NCBI GenBank assembly: GCA_947629245.1
Contig: CANRDC010000005.1
Location: 1-64,000, forward strand
Source: an uncultured Oscillospiraceae bacterium
GTDB lineage: Bacteria > Bacillota > Clostridia > Oscillospirales > Oscillospiraceae
Direction of reading: 5' to 3'
DNA length: 64,000 nucleotides
The notes beneath the pieces were generated by a model. It saw only the letters and a program-made list of their open reading frames with translations. It was not told where the DNA came from and did not search any database. Of this stretch, positions 22,402-30,592 are shown piece after piece. The number at the start of each line of letters is the position of its first letter. Positions within the stretch are counted from its first letter, which is position 1. The position numbers and the translations under genes were made by a program.

Positions 22402-22434
22402 AAAGAAGGGGGACCCGCGTCCCCCTTCTTTTTT
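22402..22434. terminator. Bidirectional terminator after the ABC-F gene
   Basis: GGGGGAC and GTCCCCC form a stem around CCGC, extended by AAGAA/TTCTT, and followed by TTTTTT. It serves the ABC-F gene; the convergent small gene ends at its right edge. Confidence 0.9.
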
Positions 22435-22600
22435 ATGTCCCGGCGTCATCCGCCTGGGCAATGTAAATATCCTCCGCCTGAAACAGCGCCGTCTGCAAAA
22501 GGAGACGGCCCTCGGCGTTGTCCGCCGTGTCTGGCAGCGCGTCCAGCGCCTCCGACGCCGCCGCGCACAATATCGCGTACATCCTCTGATAGTTCGGCAT
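22433..22600 (-). CDS. Small conserved-looking protein of 55 residues, function unknown
   Basis: On the minus strand ATG at 22600, preceded by GAGGTGATCATCT, opens a 55-codon frame beginning MPNYQRMYAILCAAASEAL and ending in AQADDAGT. It is predicted almost wholly helical, with an amphipathic pattern and an acidic C-terminus, no signal peptide and no membrane segment. The good ribosome site and its end at a terminator support it as a real gene. It is transcribed away from the XRE regulator gene at 22718, so the two may share an operator region. I do not recognise the family with certainty. Confidence 0.65.
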   Translation of the reverse strand: MPNYQRMYAILCAAASEALDALPDTADNAEGRLLLQTALFQAEDIYIAQADDAGT

Positions 22601-22644
22601 AGATGATCACCTCGTACAAACGGTAACACAAAACCAGCCAGTTG

Positions 22645-22694
22645 TCAATAAAACTATACAACTATTGATAATTATATATCCGAACATGCATACT
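22645..22694 (+). promoter_or_regulatory. Promoter and possible operator of the XRE regulator
   Basis: TTGATA (22665-22670) and CATACT (22689-22694) are 18 bases apart, in an AT-rich divergent gap. An imperfect inverted repeat, GTCAATA ... TATTGAT (about 22643-22669), overlaps the -35 and may be the regulator's own operator. Confidence 0.5.
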
Positions 22695-22717
22695 ATCATT
22701 GACGTGAGGTGAAATGT

Positions 22718-23005
22718 ATGCAGATCGGAGACCGCATCAAACAGCTTCGGGAGCGGGAAAATATCAGCCAGTCGGCCCTGGCCGGTGAACTGGACGCCAC
22801 CCGTGCGGCCGTGAACGCCTGGGAGATGGGCATCAGCAACCCCAGTATGCAGTCACTGATAGAACTGTCCCGTTACTTCCGGGTCTCAGTGGACTATCTT
22901 CTCGGGCTGGAGGACACCGATCGCGTCACCCTGGATGGGCTGACGGAGGAAGAAAAAGAGCTGGTCCTGCAACTGATCCGCCATTTTGAAAACAAACAAG
23001 ACTGA
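22718..23005 (+). CDS. XRE-family transcriptional regulator
   Basis: The 95-residue protein is one Cro/C1-type helix-turn-helix (about 4-60: IGDRIKQLREREN, SQSALAGELDATRAAVNAWEMGISNPS, LIELSRYFRVSVDYLLGL) with a short acidic, helical C-terminal extension (EEEKELVLQLIRHFENK). The ATG at 22718 is used because GAGGTGAAATGT precedes it; the in-frame GTG at 22709 is part of the ribosome site. It probably represses itself and perhaps the divergent 55-residue gene. A second HTH gene follows after 6 bp. Confidence 0.85.
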   Translation: MQIGDRIKQLRERENISQSALAGELDATRAAVNAWEMGISNPSMQSLIELSRYFRVSVDYLLGLEDTDRVTLDGLTEEEKELVLQLIRHFENKQD

Positions 23006-23011
23006 ATTCAT

Positions 23012-23278
23012 ATGGCGAGACCAATTTTGGAAAGCCATAGCAGAAAGAAGCACACCGGGATGGATTACGGAAAACTTACATTGCGGCTCGACCGCATCCT
23101 GCGGGAAAAGGGTATCTCCAAAAACCGCATATGCAAAGACCTGGATATTCCCAGGACCAACTTCAACCGCTATTGCCGCAATGATTTCCAGCGGATGGAC
23201 GCGCTGTTTTTGTGTAAGCTGTGCTGGTATCTGGACGTTGAGATCAGAGAACTGTTGGAATATGACAGGCCGGAATAG
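23012..23278 (+). CDS. Small HTH (XRE/HTH_26-like) DNA-binding protein
   Basis: The 88-residue protein contains MDYGKLTLRLDRILREKGISKNRICKDLDIPRTNFNRYCRNDFQRMDALFLCKLCWYLDVEIRELLEY, in which helix 2 and helix 3 of a Cro/C1-type fold can be seen (about 32-60). The start is uncertain: ATG at 23012 has no clear ribosome site, and the internal ATG at 23060, giving MDYGKL as in similar small regulators, is a good alternative. It forms a two-gene operon with the preceding XRE gene and ends before a strong terminator. Target genes are unknown. Confidence 0.75.
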   Translation: MARPILESHSRKKHTGMDYGKLTLRLDRILREKGISKNRICKDLDIPRTNFNRYCRNDFQRMDALFLCKLCWYLDVEIRELLEYDRPE

Positions 23279-23287
23279 GCCGCAAAG

Positions 23288-23324
23288 TTCCCGGGGGAGC
23301 GGACACTCTCCCGGGAATATTTAT
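23288..23324 (+). terminator. Terminator after the two HTH genes
   Basis: TTCCCGGGGGAG pairs with CTCTCCCGGGAA around CGGACA, followed by TATTTAT. It starts 10 bases after the stop codon. Confidence 0.85.
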
Positions 23325-23354
23325 GTGTTGCCGCCGGAGGCAGCGCCGCTTGGA

Positions 23355-23421
23355 AGGCTCCCCTGTGCAAGGGGCGGCTTTTGGAACAGCCCTATCAACA
23401 GCCCCTTTACACAGCGAGCCC
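23355..23421. repeat. Fragment of the intergenic palindromic repeat (type II)
   Basis: GGAAGGCTCCCCTGTGCAAG matches the end of the copies at 36382 and 40538. The right part, CAGCCCCTTTACACAG, is a degraded opposite end. The middle of the element is missing. It abuts the end of the dnaI-like gene. Confidence 0.6.
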
Positions 23422-23422
23422 C

Positions 23423-24415
23423 TCAGTCCAGGCCCCGCTCCTTTTTCAGCACCCGGATGTCCGTACCGGCGAAGGACAGGACCTGATACTCCCCCTCCAG
23501 CCGGGACATGATCTGGGGCGTGTAGCGCTTGGCCATCTGGGCGGCGGTCAGGTTGGTGCTGACCACCGTCTTTTTCTTGTCCAGGAGCCGGGTGTTGACG
23601 AGGGTATACAGGGCGCTGCGGGAAAACTCCGTGACCATCTCCGTGCCCAGGTCGTCCAGAATGAGAAGGTCGCACTCGCAGATGCGCCGCACCAGCGCGT
23701 CGGCCCTGGCGGCCGCTTCCCCGTCGTGGGAAAATTTCTGCTCCTCAAAGGCGGCCATGGCCCCCACGGCGGTCTCGTACACCACGGAATACCCCTGCCC
23801 GGCCACCTCCCGGGCGATGCAGGCGGACAAGAACGTCTTGCCCAGACCCGTGCCGCCCCGGAAAAGGTAGTTCTCCCGGCGCTTGCCGAAATCCACCGCG
23901 TAGTCGTAGCAGATACCGAACACCGTCTCCATCTGGGTCCGGGGGGACACCCCGGAGGCCGGGTCGGGCCGGTCGTCGTACAGCCCCAGTTCAAAGGTTC
24001 CGAAGCTCTCGCTGCCCAGCTTCAAAAGCGCGGACAGGTCCTGCGCCTGGGCCTTGTCGTAGAGCTTTTTCAGGCATGCGCACATCCGGCCCTGCACATA
24101 GCCCGTATCCCGGCAGCGGGGACAGTCCCAGGCCCCGTCCAGATAGTCGATGGGCCAGCCGTTCTCCACCAGAAGCTCCGCCCGGCGGGCCTGCAGGTCC
24201 AGGCTCTCCCGCCGCAGGTCCTCCACGGACCGTCCGCCGCCGCCCAGAGCGGCCGCCGCCGCCTGGGGGATCAGCGCCGCGATTTGCCGGTCCAGACGCT
24301 GCACCTCCGGCACCCGGGCATAGACCCGCTCGTGGCGCAGCCGGTCCGTCCGCACCGCCTCCCGGCGGATGTTCTCTTTTTCCTCCCTGGCCAGCGCCAG
24401 CAGTCTCCCGTCCAT
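23423..24415 (-). CDS. DnaC/DnaI-type helicase-loader ATPase
   Basis: The 330-residue AAA+ protein carries an N-terminal helical region (about 1-100), then a zinc-binding-type cluster with four Cys (CPRCRDTGYVQGRMCAC, about 116-132). The ATPase follows, with Walker A GGTGLGKTFL, Walker B LLILDDLGTE, and sensor segment VVSTNLTAAQM. The arginine-finger region SRLEGE lies near the end. Such loaders place the replicative helicase DnaB/DnaC on DNA during initiation and restart. It follows the DnaD-like gene by 11 bp, the same pairing as dnaD/dnaB-dnaI in Firmicutes. GAGAGG precedes the ATG. Confidence 0.92.
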   Translation of the reverse strand: MDGRLLALAREEKENIRREAVRTDRLRHERVYARVPEVQRLDRQIAALIPQAAAAALGGGGRSVEDLRRESLDLQARRAELLVENGWPIDYLDGAWDCPRCRDTGYVQGRMCACLKKLYDKAQAQDLSALLKLGSESFGTFELGLYDDRPDPASGVSPRTQMETVFGICYDYAVDFGKRRENYLFRGGTGLGKTFLSACIAREVAGQGYSVVYETAVGAMAAFEEQKFSHDGEAAARADALVRRICECDLLILDDLGTEMVTEFSRSALYTLVNTRLLDKKKTVVSTNLTAAQMAKRYTPQIMSRLEGEYQVLSFAGTDIRVLKKERGLD

Positions 24416-24426
24416 GGAACGACCTC

Positions 24427-25365
24427 TCAGCTATTCTTCAGTCTCTCTCTCAGCTTCTTCATTCTCTCCAGCTCGTTCGCGTCCGGGGCGGAGGCGGCGA
24501 TATCCCCCTGCCGGGCCCGGTCGGAGCTCTTCCGGTCTCCCTTTTCGATCTCCTCCACCGTGTGCAGGCCCTTGCCGTGCCAGGACCTGACGATGGAATT
24601 CATATACCGCCATTTCAGCTCCCCGGTGTTGGTGACGGTCCGGTCCGCTGCCAGTGCCAGGGCCTCCGGGCCATAGCCCAGGTCGATCCAGTCCATGATA
24701 TACCGCCGCTCCGTGGCGGACAGGTCCCGGTTCCGGATGCCCATGGCCCGCTGGATCTCTCCCGCCAGCGTCTTGCGGCGGTCCAGCTCCGCCAGATAGC
24801 TCTCCGCCTGCTCATAGGTCATGATCTCCCGGTTGAACCAGGCGTAGGCCTCCTTCTCGATGACGGCGAAGCCCAGATGCCGGGTGGCGCCGTAGCGCTG
24901 CTCATGCTCCTCCTTGCAGTGGTGGATGAGCAGCATGATGACCTCCGGGGGCAGGGACAGGTCGTCGTAGATGCCGAAGAGCTTTTTCAGGTCCGTGGAG
25001 CTGAGCACCCGGCCCAAGGTCTGCTGGGTCTCCTTCACCAGGTCCTGGAAGGCCGGGTCCGACTGGCTGCGGCGCACCACGTCCGCGGCCCTGTATTCGG
25101 GCGGCTCCTGACGGGGCAGGGTCTCCGGCTCCGACCGGACCAGCAGCCCCAGCCGCTCCAGCCGCAGGGCGACGCCCTGGACGGCGCGGGTGGACAGGCG
25201 CAGCGCGCGGGCGGCCCGGTCCAGGTCCAGCGCCCCGCCCTCCTTCACCAGGTACAGGTACAAAAGCGCCCCGTCCCCGTCCCCTGCCTCCAGCAGCGCC
25301 TCCGCATCCCGAAGGGGCACGGCCAGCAGCGCCGGGCGGTTCAGTTTCAGCTTCCCATCGTCCAT
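24427..25365 (-). CDS. DnaD-domain replication initiation protein
   Basis: The 312-residue protein has an N-terminal winged-helix-like segment (about 30-80: LLYLYLVKEGGALDLDRAARALRLSTRAVQGVALRLERLGLL). Two DnaB_2/DnaD C-terminal-type domains follow: one at about 125-200 with KLFGIYDDLSLPPEVIMLLIHHC, the second at about 215-285 with YIMDWIDLGYGPEALALA and LKWRYMNSIVRSWHGKGLHTVEEIE, the YxxxIxxxW motif of the family. Firmicute DnaD/DnaB proteins remodel origin DNA and help load helicase. It is the first gene of an operon with the helicase loader. The tail is charged. Confidence 0.9.
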   Translation of the reverse strand: MDDGKLKLNRPALLAVPLRDAEALLEAGDGDGALLYLYLVKEGGALDLDRAARALRLSTRAVQGVALRLERLGLLVRSEPETLPRQEPPEYRAADVVRRSQSDPAFQDLVKETQQTLGRVLSSTDLKKLFGIYDDLSLPPEVIMLLIHHCKEEHEQRYGATRHLGFAVIEKEAYAWFNREIMTYEQAESYLAELDRRKTLAGEIQRAMGIRNRDLSATERRYIMDWIDLGYGPEALALAADRTVTNTGELKWRYMNSIVRSWHGKGLHTVEEIEKGDRKSSDRARQGDIAASAPDANELERMKKLRERLKNS

Positions 25366-25448
25366 GCGATGCGTTCCTTGTCTCTTTCGTGTGAGTTATC
25401 TTTGATATTATCGGTATTATATCATCTTCGTCCACGGGTGACAAGATT

Positions 25449-25477
25449 TTGCTTAAAACAGGCCCCGGTGCTATAAT
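25449..25477 (+). promoter_or_regulatory. SigA-type promoter of the PHP phosphoesterase gene
   Basis: TTGCTT (25449-25454) and a perfect TATAAT (25472-25477) are separated by 17 bases. The predicted start lies about 15 bases before the ATG, with GGAGGGG as the ribosome site. Confidence 0.85.
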
Positions 25478-25498
25478 ATCCGCGGAGGGGACTGCTTT

Positions 25499-26347
25499 AT
25501 GGACAGGACGATCGATCTGCACATCCACACCGCCGCCTCGGACGGGACCCTGACGCCCCGGCAGACGGTGGAGCTGGCCCGCGACCTGGGTCTGGCCGCC
25601 ATCGCCGTCACGGACCACGATACCACGGCGGGGCTGGCCGAGGCCGTGGCCGCAGGGGCGGAGCTGGGCGTGGAGGTGATCCGGGGGCTGGAGCTCTCCG
25701 CCGGGTATCTGGACCGGGGCGTTCACATCCTGGGCTATTTCATCGATCCGGACGTCCCCGCGCTGCGCCGCGCGCTGGACTGGTTCGTCCGGGAGCGGCA
25801 GGAGCGCAACGAGATGGTGGTGGCGGCCCTGGCGGCGGACGGGTTCGACATCTCCATGGACGCGCTGGAAGCGGCGTATCCGGACGCGGTCCTGGGCAGG
25901 CCCCACATCGGGGACCTGCTGGTGCGGCGGGGCTATGCCGGTTCCGTCGACGAGGCGTTCGACCGCTGGCTGGACCGGGGACGGCCCTATTACCGACCCC
26001 GGCGGCGCATGCCCATGGCGGAGGCGGTATCCGCCATCCGGGAGGCGGGCGGCATAGCCGCGGCGGCCCACCCGCTGCAATACCGCTTCGCTCCGGCGGA
26101 GCTGGAGGCGTTTTTACGGGCCGCGCGGGACGTCGGCTGCGGGGCCCTGGAGGCGTATTATTCCAAATACGGCCCGGAAGAACAGGCCATGCTGTGCCGG
26201 ACGGCGGCCCGGCTGGGGCTGGCCGTGTCCGGCGGCAGCGACTTTCACGGAGCCGTAAAACCCGGCATCCAAATGGGTTCCGGCATAAACGGCAGCCTCC
26301 GCGTGCCCCGTTCGGTGCTGGACGGTCTGCGTTCCCTCCCACGGTGA
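25499..26347 (+). CDS. PHP-domain phosphoesterase (TrpH/RNase AM-like)
   Basis: The 282-residue protein has a PHP domain with DLHIHTAASDGTLTP (about 6-20), TDHDT (about 39-43) and GLELS (about 64-68), plus the late GGSDFHG motif (about 249-255) that complete the metal site. Family members such as TrpH/YciV hydrolyse nucleoside 3',5'-bisphosphates or trim RNA 5' ends. The length and motif order fit this group well. The gene stands alone between its own strong promoter and a terminator. The exact substrate cannot be told from sequence. Confidence 0.88.
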   Translation: MDRTIDLHIHTAASDGTLTPRQTVELARDLGLAAIAVTDHDTTAGLAEAVAAGAELGVEVIRGLELSAGYLDRGVHILGYFIDPDVPALRRALDWFVRERQERNEMVVAALAADGFDISMDALEAAYPDAVLGRPHIGDLLVRRGYAGSVDEAFDRWLDRGRPYYRPRRRMPMAEAVSAIREAGGIAAAAHPLQYRFAPAELEAFLRAARDVGCGALEAYYSKYGPEEQAMLCRTAARLGLAVSGGSDFHGAVKPGIQMGSGINGSLRVPRSVLDGLRSLPR

Positions 26348-26361
26348 GAGGGAGTTTTTTC
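26333..26361 (+). terminator. Terminator of the PHP gene
   Basis: TCCCTC and GAGGGAG pair around CCACGGTGA and are followed by TTTTTT. The left arm overlaps the last codons. Confidence 0.75.
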
Positions 26362-26389
26362 ATCCGCCGCCAGAAATTGGTATTTGCAC

Positions 26390-26418
26390 TTGTTTTATGA
26401 GGAGAAATTGTTTATAAT
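26390..26418 (+). promoter_or_regulatory. SigA-type promoter of the U32-maf-mreCD operon
   Basis: TTGTTT (26390-26395) and a perfect TATAAT (26413-26418) are separated by 17 bases. It may drive the U32 gene, maf, mreC, mreD and the PBP2 gene, which overlap or lie close together. Confidence 0.8.
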
Positions 26419-26489
26419 GTAGTGGATTATACAGTTTTTAGGATAGAGATATTATGGCCGTGAATACGGCTGGACTCTGTGAGGGGATC

Positions 26490-28580
26490 ATGCTAGAGCT
26501 TCTTGCGCCGGCGGGAAGCACGGAGGCGGTCATCGCCGCCGTGCAGAACGGGGCTGACACAGTATATATGGCCGAGCGGCTCACCGCCCCCGGCAGCCAT
26601 GAACACATCTTCGACCGGGACGCCATGACCCAGAGCATCCGCTACTGCCGGGTGCGCGGGTGCAGGGCGGTGGTGGCCATCCCGGCCCTGTGCACGGACG
26701 AGGATATGGACCGGGCGCTGGAGCTGGCCCTGTTCGCCGCCCAGGAGGGCGCGAACGCGCTGCTGGTGCGGGATCTGGGATTCATATCCGTGCTGCGCCG
26801 GGCGCTGCCGGGCATGGCGCTCTGGGGCGACGTGCGCCTGGGCGTCACCTGCGCGGAGGGCGCAGCCACCGCCGCCGCGCTGGGTCTGAGCCGGGTGTTC
26901 CTGGCGCCGGAGCTTACCATGGAGCAGATCGCCTCCATCACCAAAGCCAGCCCCATCGAGACGGGCGTATACGTCCACGGGCCGGTATGTGTGGCCCACA
27001 GCGGTCAGTGTTACATAGGCGCCCTGGCCCACGAGCACAAGAGCGACAACTGCATGCAGTGCACCGCGCCCTGCCGGGGCCGGTTCTCCCTGGGCGGCCG
27101 GATGGACGAGCATCCCCTGGCCATGGCCGATGTGTATCTCATGGAGCACCTGGAGGCGCTGGAGACCATGGGCGTTGCCTGCGCCGCCATCGAGGGCCGG
27201 GGCCGGGGGCCGGAATATGTGGCCTATACCACCCGGCTGTACGCCCACGCCATCCGGGAAAAGGTCCTCCCCACCGAGGAGGAAAAGCACAACCTTCTGT
27301 ACGCCTTCTCCGCCGCCAGTCTGTCCGACGGCTACTATACAGGCGAGGCCGGGCCCGGGATGTTCGTCCCGGCCCCGGCCGCCGACCGTATCCCCGCCCG
27401 GTTCTACTCCGAGCTGCGCAAGGGATATATGAGCGGAGAGCTGCGCCGGGTGCCGGTGAAGTTTTACGCCGTGCTGAAGCCGGACCAGCCCGCCGTTTTC
27501 GCCGTCGAGGACGGTCAGGGCCACCGGGCGGCGGTCCAGGGCTATGAGCCCCTCGATCTGGGCCGACAGGGCGTCTCCGTCGCACGGGTCCGGGAGATCC
27601 TGTACCGGACCGGCGGCACGCCCTTCAACTGCGTCGAGGTCAACTGCTCCATCGAGCCGAACCTGGACTACCCGGACGAGGCGGTGGAGGCCGCCCGCCG
27701 GGAGCTTCTGGCCCAGCTCGCGGACAAGATACGGGCCCCTCGTCCCATACCGCGGGGCCAGATGCCCCCCAGGCCCGAGCGCCGGGAGACGGAGGGCCCG
27801 CCCAAGCTCATCATCCAGGTGACCCGCCCGGAGCAGCTCACCGCGGAGCTGGCCGCCACGGGGCCGGACCTGCTGTACGTTCCGGCGGAGATACTGGCCG
27901 CGGGCAACGGGGCTCTGGCCCACTTCCTGGACCGGGGCACCCAGATCGTGGCGGCTCTGCCGCGGGTGATCTCGGAGGCGGAGAGCCCCGTGCTGCGGGA
28001 GCTGCTGGCCGCTCTGAGGGGCCGGGGCGTCACCCAGGCGCTCATCAACAACCTGGGCCTGCTCCCGGCGGTGCGGCAGGCGGGCATGGAGCTGCGGGGC
28101 GACCTGGGCCTGAACGCGGCCAACTCCTGGGCCCTGAAATTCCTCAGCCGGGGCGGATTCAAGTCCGTCACCGTCTCCGGAGAGCTGACGGCCCGGCAGA
28201 TCGGGGCGCTGGTCAAATCCACCGACACGGAGATGGTGATCTACGGCCGCCTGCCCGTGATGGTCACCGAGCACTGCATCATCCGCAACAGCGCGGGCCG
28301 GTGCTCCTGCTCCACCCCCACCAGCATGAGCGACGCCTTTGGCAGCGTTTACCCGGTGGAGAAGGAATTTGGCTGCCGGAACACGGTATACGACGCCCGC
28401 AAGACCTTCCTGGCCGACCACCCGGAGACCTATACCGGCGTGGGACTTTGGGGGCTGCGGCTGCTGTTCACCACGGAGAGCCCCAGAGAGTGCGTCCAGG
28501 TGACGCGGCGGTACAAGGGCGAGAGCGATTATCTGCCCACCAACGCCAGCCGCGGGGCCTATCAGAAAGGAGCGCTATGA
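26490..28580 (+). CDS. Peptidase U32 family protein
   Basis: The 696-residue protein opens MLELLAPAGSTEAVIAAVQNGADTVYM, typical of the U32 collagenase-like family. The segment VHGPVCVAHSGQCYIGALAHEHKSDNCMQCTAPCR carries the Cys cluster seen in members that bind an Fe-S cluster (about 170-205), and more Cys lie near the end (about 580-630). Several U32 proteins (RlhA, TrhP, UbiU/V) act in hydroxylation of RNA or ubiquinone rather than proteolysis, so a tRNA/rRNA-modification role is possible. The start at 26490 gives the family's usual N-terminus; an upstream ATG at 26454 is possible. The stop overlaps the maf start (ATGA). Confidence 0.88.
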   Translation: MLELLAPAGSTEAVIAAVQNGADTVYMAERLTAPGSHEHIFDRDAMTQSIRYCRVRGCRAVVAIPALCTDEDMDRALELALFAAQEGANALLVRDLGFISVLRRALPGMALWGDVRLGVTCAEGAATAAALGLSRVFLAPELTMEQIASITKASPIETGVYVHGPVCVAHSGQCYIGALAHEHKSDNCMQCTAPCRGRFSLGGRMDEHPLAMADVYLMEHLEALETMGVACAAIEGRGRGPEYVAYTTRLYAHAIREKVLPTEEEKHNLLYAFSAASLSDGYYTGEAGPGMFVPAPAADRIPARFYSELRKGYMSGELRRVPVKFYAVLKPDQPAVFAVEDGQGHRAAVQGYEPLDLGRQGVSVARVREILYRTGGTPFNCVEVNCSIEPNLDYPDEAVEAARRELLAQLADKIRAPRPIPRGQMPPRPERRETEGPPKLIIQVTRPEQLTAELAATGPDLLYVPAEILAAGNGALAHFLDRGTQIVAALPRVISEAESPVLRELLAALRGRGVTQALINNLGLLPAVRQAGMELRGDLGLNAANSWALKFLSRGGFKSVTVSGELTARQIGALVKSTDTEMVIYGRLPVMVTEHCIIRNSAGRCSCSTPTSMSDAFGSVYPVEKEFGCRNTVYDARKTFLADHPETYTGVGLWGLRLLFTTESPRECVQVTRRYKGESDYLPTNASRGAYQKGAL

Positions 28581-29143
28581 AGCTGATCCTTGCCTCCGCC
28601 TCCCCCCGGCGGCGGGAGCTCATGGGCCATCTGGGCCTGCCCTTTGAGGTCGTCCCGGCCACGGGGCCGGAGGAGCCTCCCGCGGGGGCGGACGCCGGGG
28701 AGACCGCCAGAGCGTTGTCCCTGGCCAAGGCCAGAGAGGTGGCGGTTGCCCACCCGGACGCGGTGGTCGTGGGCGCGGACACGGTGGTGGAGATCGACGG
28801 CCGTTTGCTGGGCAAGCCCCTGGACGAGGCGGACGCGAAAAGGATGCTCCGGCTGCTGTCCGGCCGGGAACACCGGGTATATACCGGCGTCACGGTGATA
28901 GGCGGGGAGCGGACGGAGAGTGTTTGGGAGCGGACGCGGGTCTTTTTCCGGACCATGACGGAGGAGGAGATCGCGTCCTATGCGGCCACGGGCGAGCCGA
29001 TGGACAAGGCCGGGGCCTATGGCTATCAGGGCCGGGCGAGCCTGTATGTGGAGCGGATCGAGGGCGACTATTTCAACGTGGTCGGCCTGCCTCTGTGCCG
29101 ACTGGGACAGATGCTTGAAAAGCTGGGAGTTGCACTGCATTGA
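28577..29143 (+). CDS. maf: Maf-like nucleotide pyrophosphatase
   Basis: The 188-residue protein has the Maf/YhdE signature LASASPRRRELM at the N-terminus, GADTVVEIDGRLLGKP (about 73-88), and the conserved AGAYGYQGRAS (about 145-155) that closes the active site. Maf proteins hydrolyse non-canonical or canonical nucleoside triphosphates (dTTP/UTP) to monophosphates and are linked to septum arrest in Bacillus. AAAGGAGCGCT precedes the ATG, which overlaps the upstream stop. Its own stop overlaps the TTG start of mreC. In Firmicutes maf often precedes mreBCD; mreB is absent here. Confidence 0.93.
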   Translation: MKLILASASPRRRELMGHLGLPFEVVPATGPEEPPAGADAGETARALSLAKAREVAVAHPDAVVVGADTVVEIDGRLLGKPLDEADAKRMLRLLSGREHRVYTGVTVIGGERTESVWERTRVFFRTMTEEEIASYAATGEPMDKAGAYGYQGRASLYVERIEGDYFNVVGLPLCRLGQMLEKLGVALH

Positions 29144-29988
29144 AGGAATATATCAAAAAATACGGCGTGCGCGTAGGCGTGGCCGTCATCGCCGTGGTGC
29201 TGGTCGTAGCGCTGGCCACCGCCCTGCTGGACGGCAGGGCCGGGCTTCTGTCCGATCTCTCCGGCGCCATATCCAGCCCGGTGGGACAGGCCGCCGCCTC
29301 CGCCATCGAATGGATCGAGGGCATCTACGGCTATATTTACAAATATGACCAGCTGGTGGCGGAGAACAACTCTCTGCGGGCCCAGCTTGCCGAGGCCCAG
29401 CAGACCACCATCCAGGCTTCGGAATACAAAGAGGAGAACGAGCGGCTGAGAGAACTGCTCGATTTCGCCGACAAGCACTCGGACTACGTCATGGAGTCGG
29501 CCAAGATCACCGAGTGGTCCAGCTCCAACTGGGAGAGCACTTTCCGGCTGTCCAAGGGCTCGTCCAACGCCACCAACGCCTTTGAGGTGGGCGACTGCGT
29601 CATCACCGAATACGGCGCGCTGGTGGGGCAGGTCATCGAGCTGGGGGACACCTGGTGCACGGTCCGGACGGTCATCGACTCCGCCATCGACGTGGGCGCG
29701 CTGGTGGGCGAGGCCGGCGCGGTGGGCATGTGCGTGGGCGACTTCGGCCTGATGCAGGACGGATACCTGCGGCTGACGTATCTTTCCGAGAACGCCCAGC
29801 TGGTGGAGGGCGAGGCGGTCATCACCTCCGGCCGCGGCTCCATCCCCCAGGGCCTGGTCATCGGCTACATCCACTCCGTGCTCAGCGAGGGCAACGGCCA
29901 GACGCTTTACGGCGTGGTAGAGCCCGCCTGCGATCTGGGCAGCCTGACCCAGGTGTTCGTCATCACCGACTTTACCGTGCAGGAGTAA
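29140..29988 (+). CDS. mreC: Rod-shape-determining protein MreC
   Basis: The 282-residue bitopic membrane protein has a short cytoplasmic start, one helix (about 10-29), a coiled coil (about 60-108, YDQLVAENNSLRAQLAEAQ ... EENERLRELLDF), and two beta-barrel halves (about 115-275). The coiled coil mediates dimers and the barrels contact PBP2 outside the membrane, in the elongasome that guides lateral wall growth. Translation probably starts at TTG (29140), which overlaps the maf stop; no better in-frame start is visible. mreD and the PBP2 gene follow. Confidence 0.93.
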   Translation: MKEYIKKYGVRVGVAVIAVVLVVALATALLDGRAGLLSDLSGAISSPVGQAAASAIEWIEGIYGYIYKYDQLVAENNSLRAQLAEAQQTTIQASEYKEENERLRELLDFADKHSDYVMESAKITEWSSSNWESTFRLSKGSSNATNAFEVGDCVITEYGALVGQVIELGDTWCTVRTVIDSAIDVGALVGEAGAVGMCVGDFGLMQDGYLRLTYLSENAQLVEGEAVITSGRGSIPQGLVIGYIHSVLSEGNGQTLYGVVEPACDLGSLTQVFVITDFTVQE

Positions 29989-29994
29989 AGACTC

Positions 29995-30549
29995 ATGCTT
30001 CTTGACCTTATTGATTTGAGTAAGCTCCGGCGGGCCATCGTTTACGGCCTGCTGCTGAGCGTCGTGCTCATCCTCCAGAATCTGCTCGTCTCCCGGATCA
30101 CCCTTTTCGGCATCCACGCCATGTTGGTCCCGGCGCTGGTGGTGGCCGTGGGGCTTTTCGAGGGCGGCGTATGGGGCGGTTTCGTAGGACTGGCCGCAGG
30201 GTATTTCACCGATATGAGCTATACCGACCATGTGGTCCTGTTCACGATCCTGCTGCCGACGCTGGGCTTTTTCATCGGCGCGCTGGGCAAGTACATGCTC
30301 CAGAAGGGGCTCGTGTCCTATCTGGTCATGGCGTTTCTGGCTCTTGCCGTGATCGCCTTCTGCCAGATGTTCCACACGCTGTTCCTCTCCGGCGTCGACG
30401 CCCGCGCCTTCCGCCGGTTATACTTCCACGGGACCTATACGTGGATCGTGGTGCGCACCGGTCTTATCCAGACCCTCTGGAGCCTGGTCTGGTCCGTTCC
30501 CATCTATCTCCCCTGCAAGCTCATCGCCGCCAGGCCAATGGGCCGGTAA
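29995..30549 (+). CDS. mreD: Rod-shape-determining protein MreD
   Basis: The 184-residue protein is almost entirely hydrophobic, with five or six predicted membrane helices (for example about 12-33, 36-56, 60-78, 83-98, 104-126, 149-170). This is the MreD pattern, a small partner of MreC and PBP2 in the elongasome. Sequence conservation in MreD is low, so the call rests on length, topology and its place between mreC (6 bp upstream) and the PBP2 gene (43 bp downstream). Confidence 0.9.
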   Translation: MLLDLIDLSKLRRAIVYGLLLSVVLILQNLLVSRITLFGIHAMLVPALVVAVGLFEGGVWGGFVGLAAGYFTDMSYTDHVVLFTILLPTLGFFIGALGKYMLQKGLVSYLVMAFLALAVIAFCQMFHTLFLSGVDARAFRRLYFHGTYTWIVVRTGLIQTLWSLVWSVPIYLPCKLIAARPMGR

Positions 30550-30592
30550 CGACGGCGGCTCCCATGCGTTCTTCCGCAGAAAGGCATTTCCC

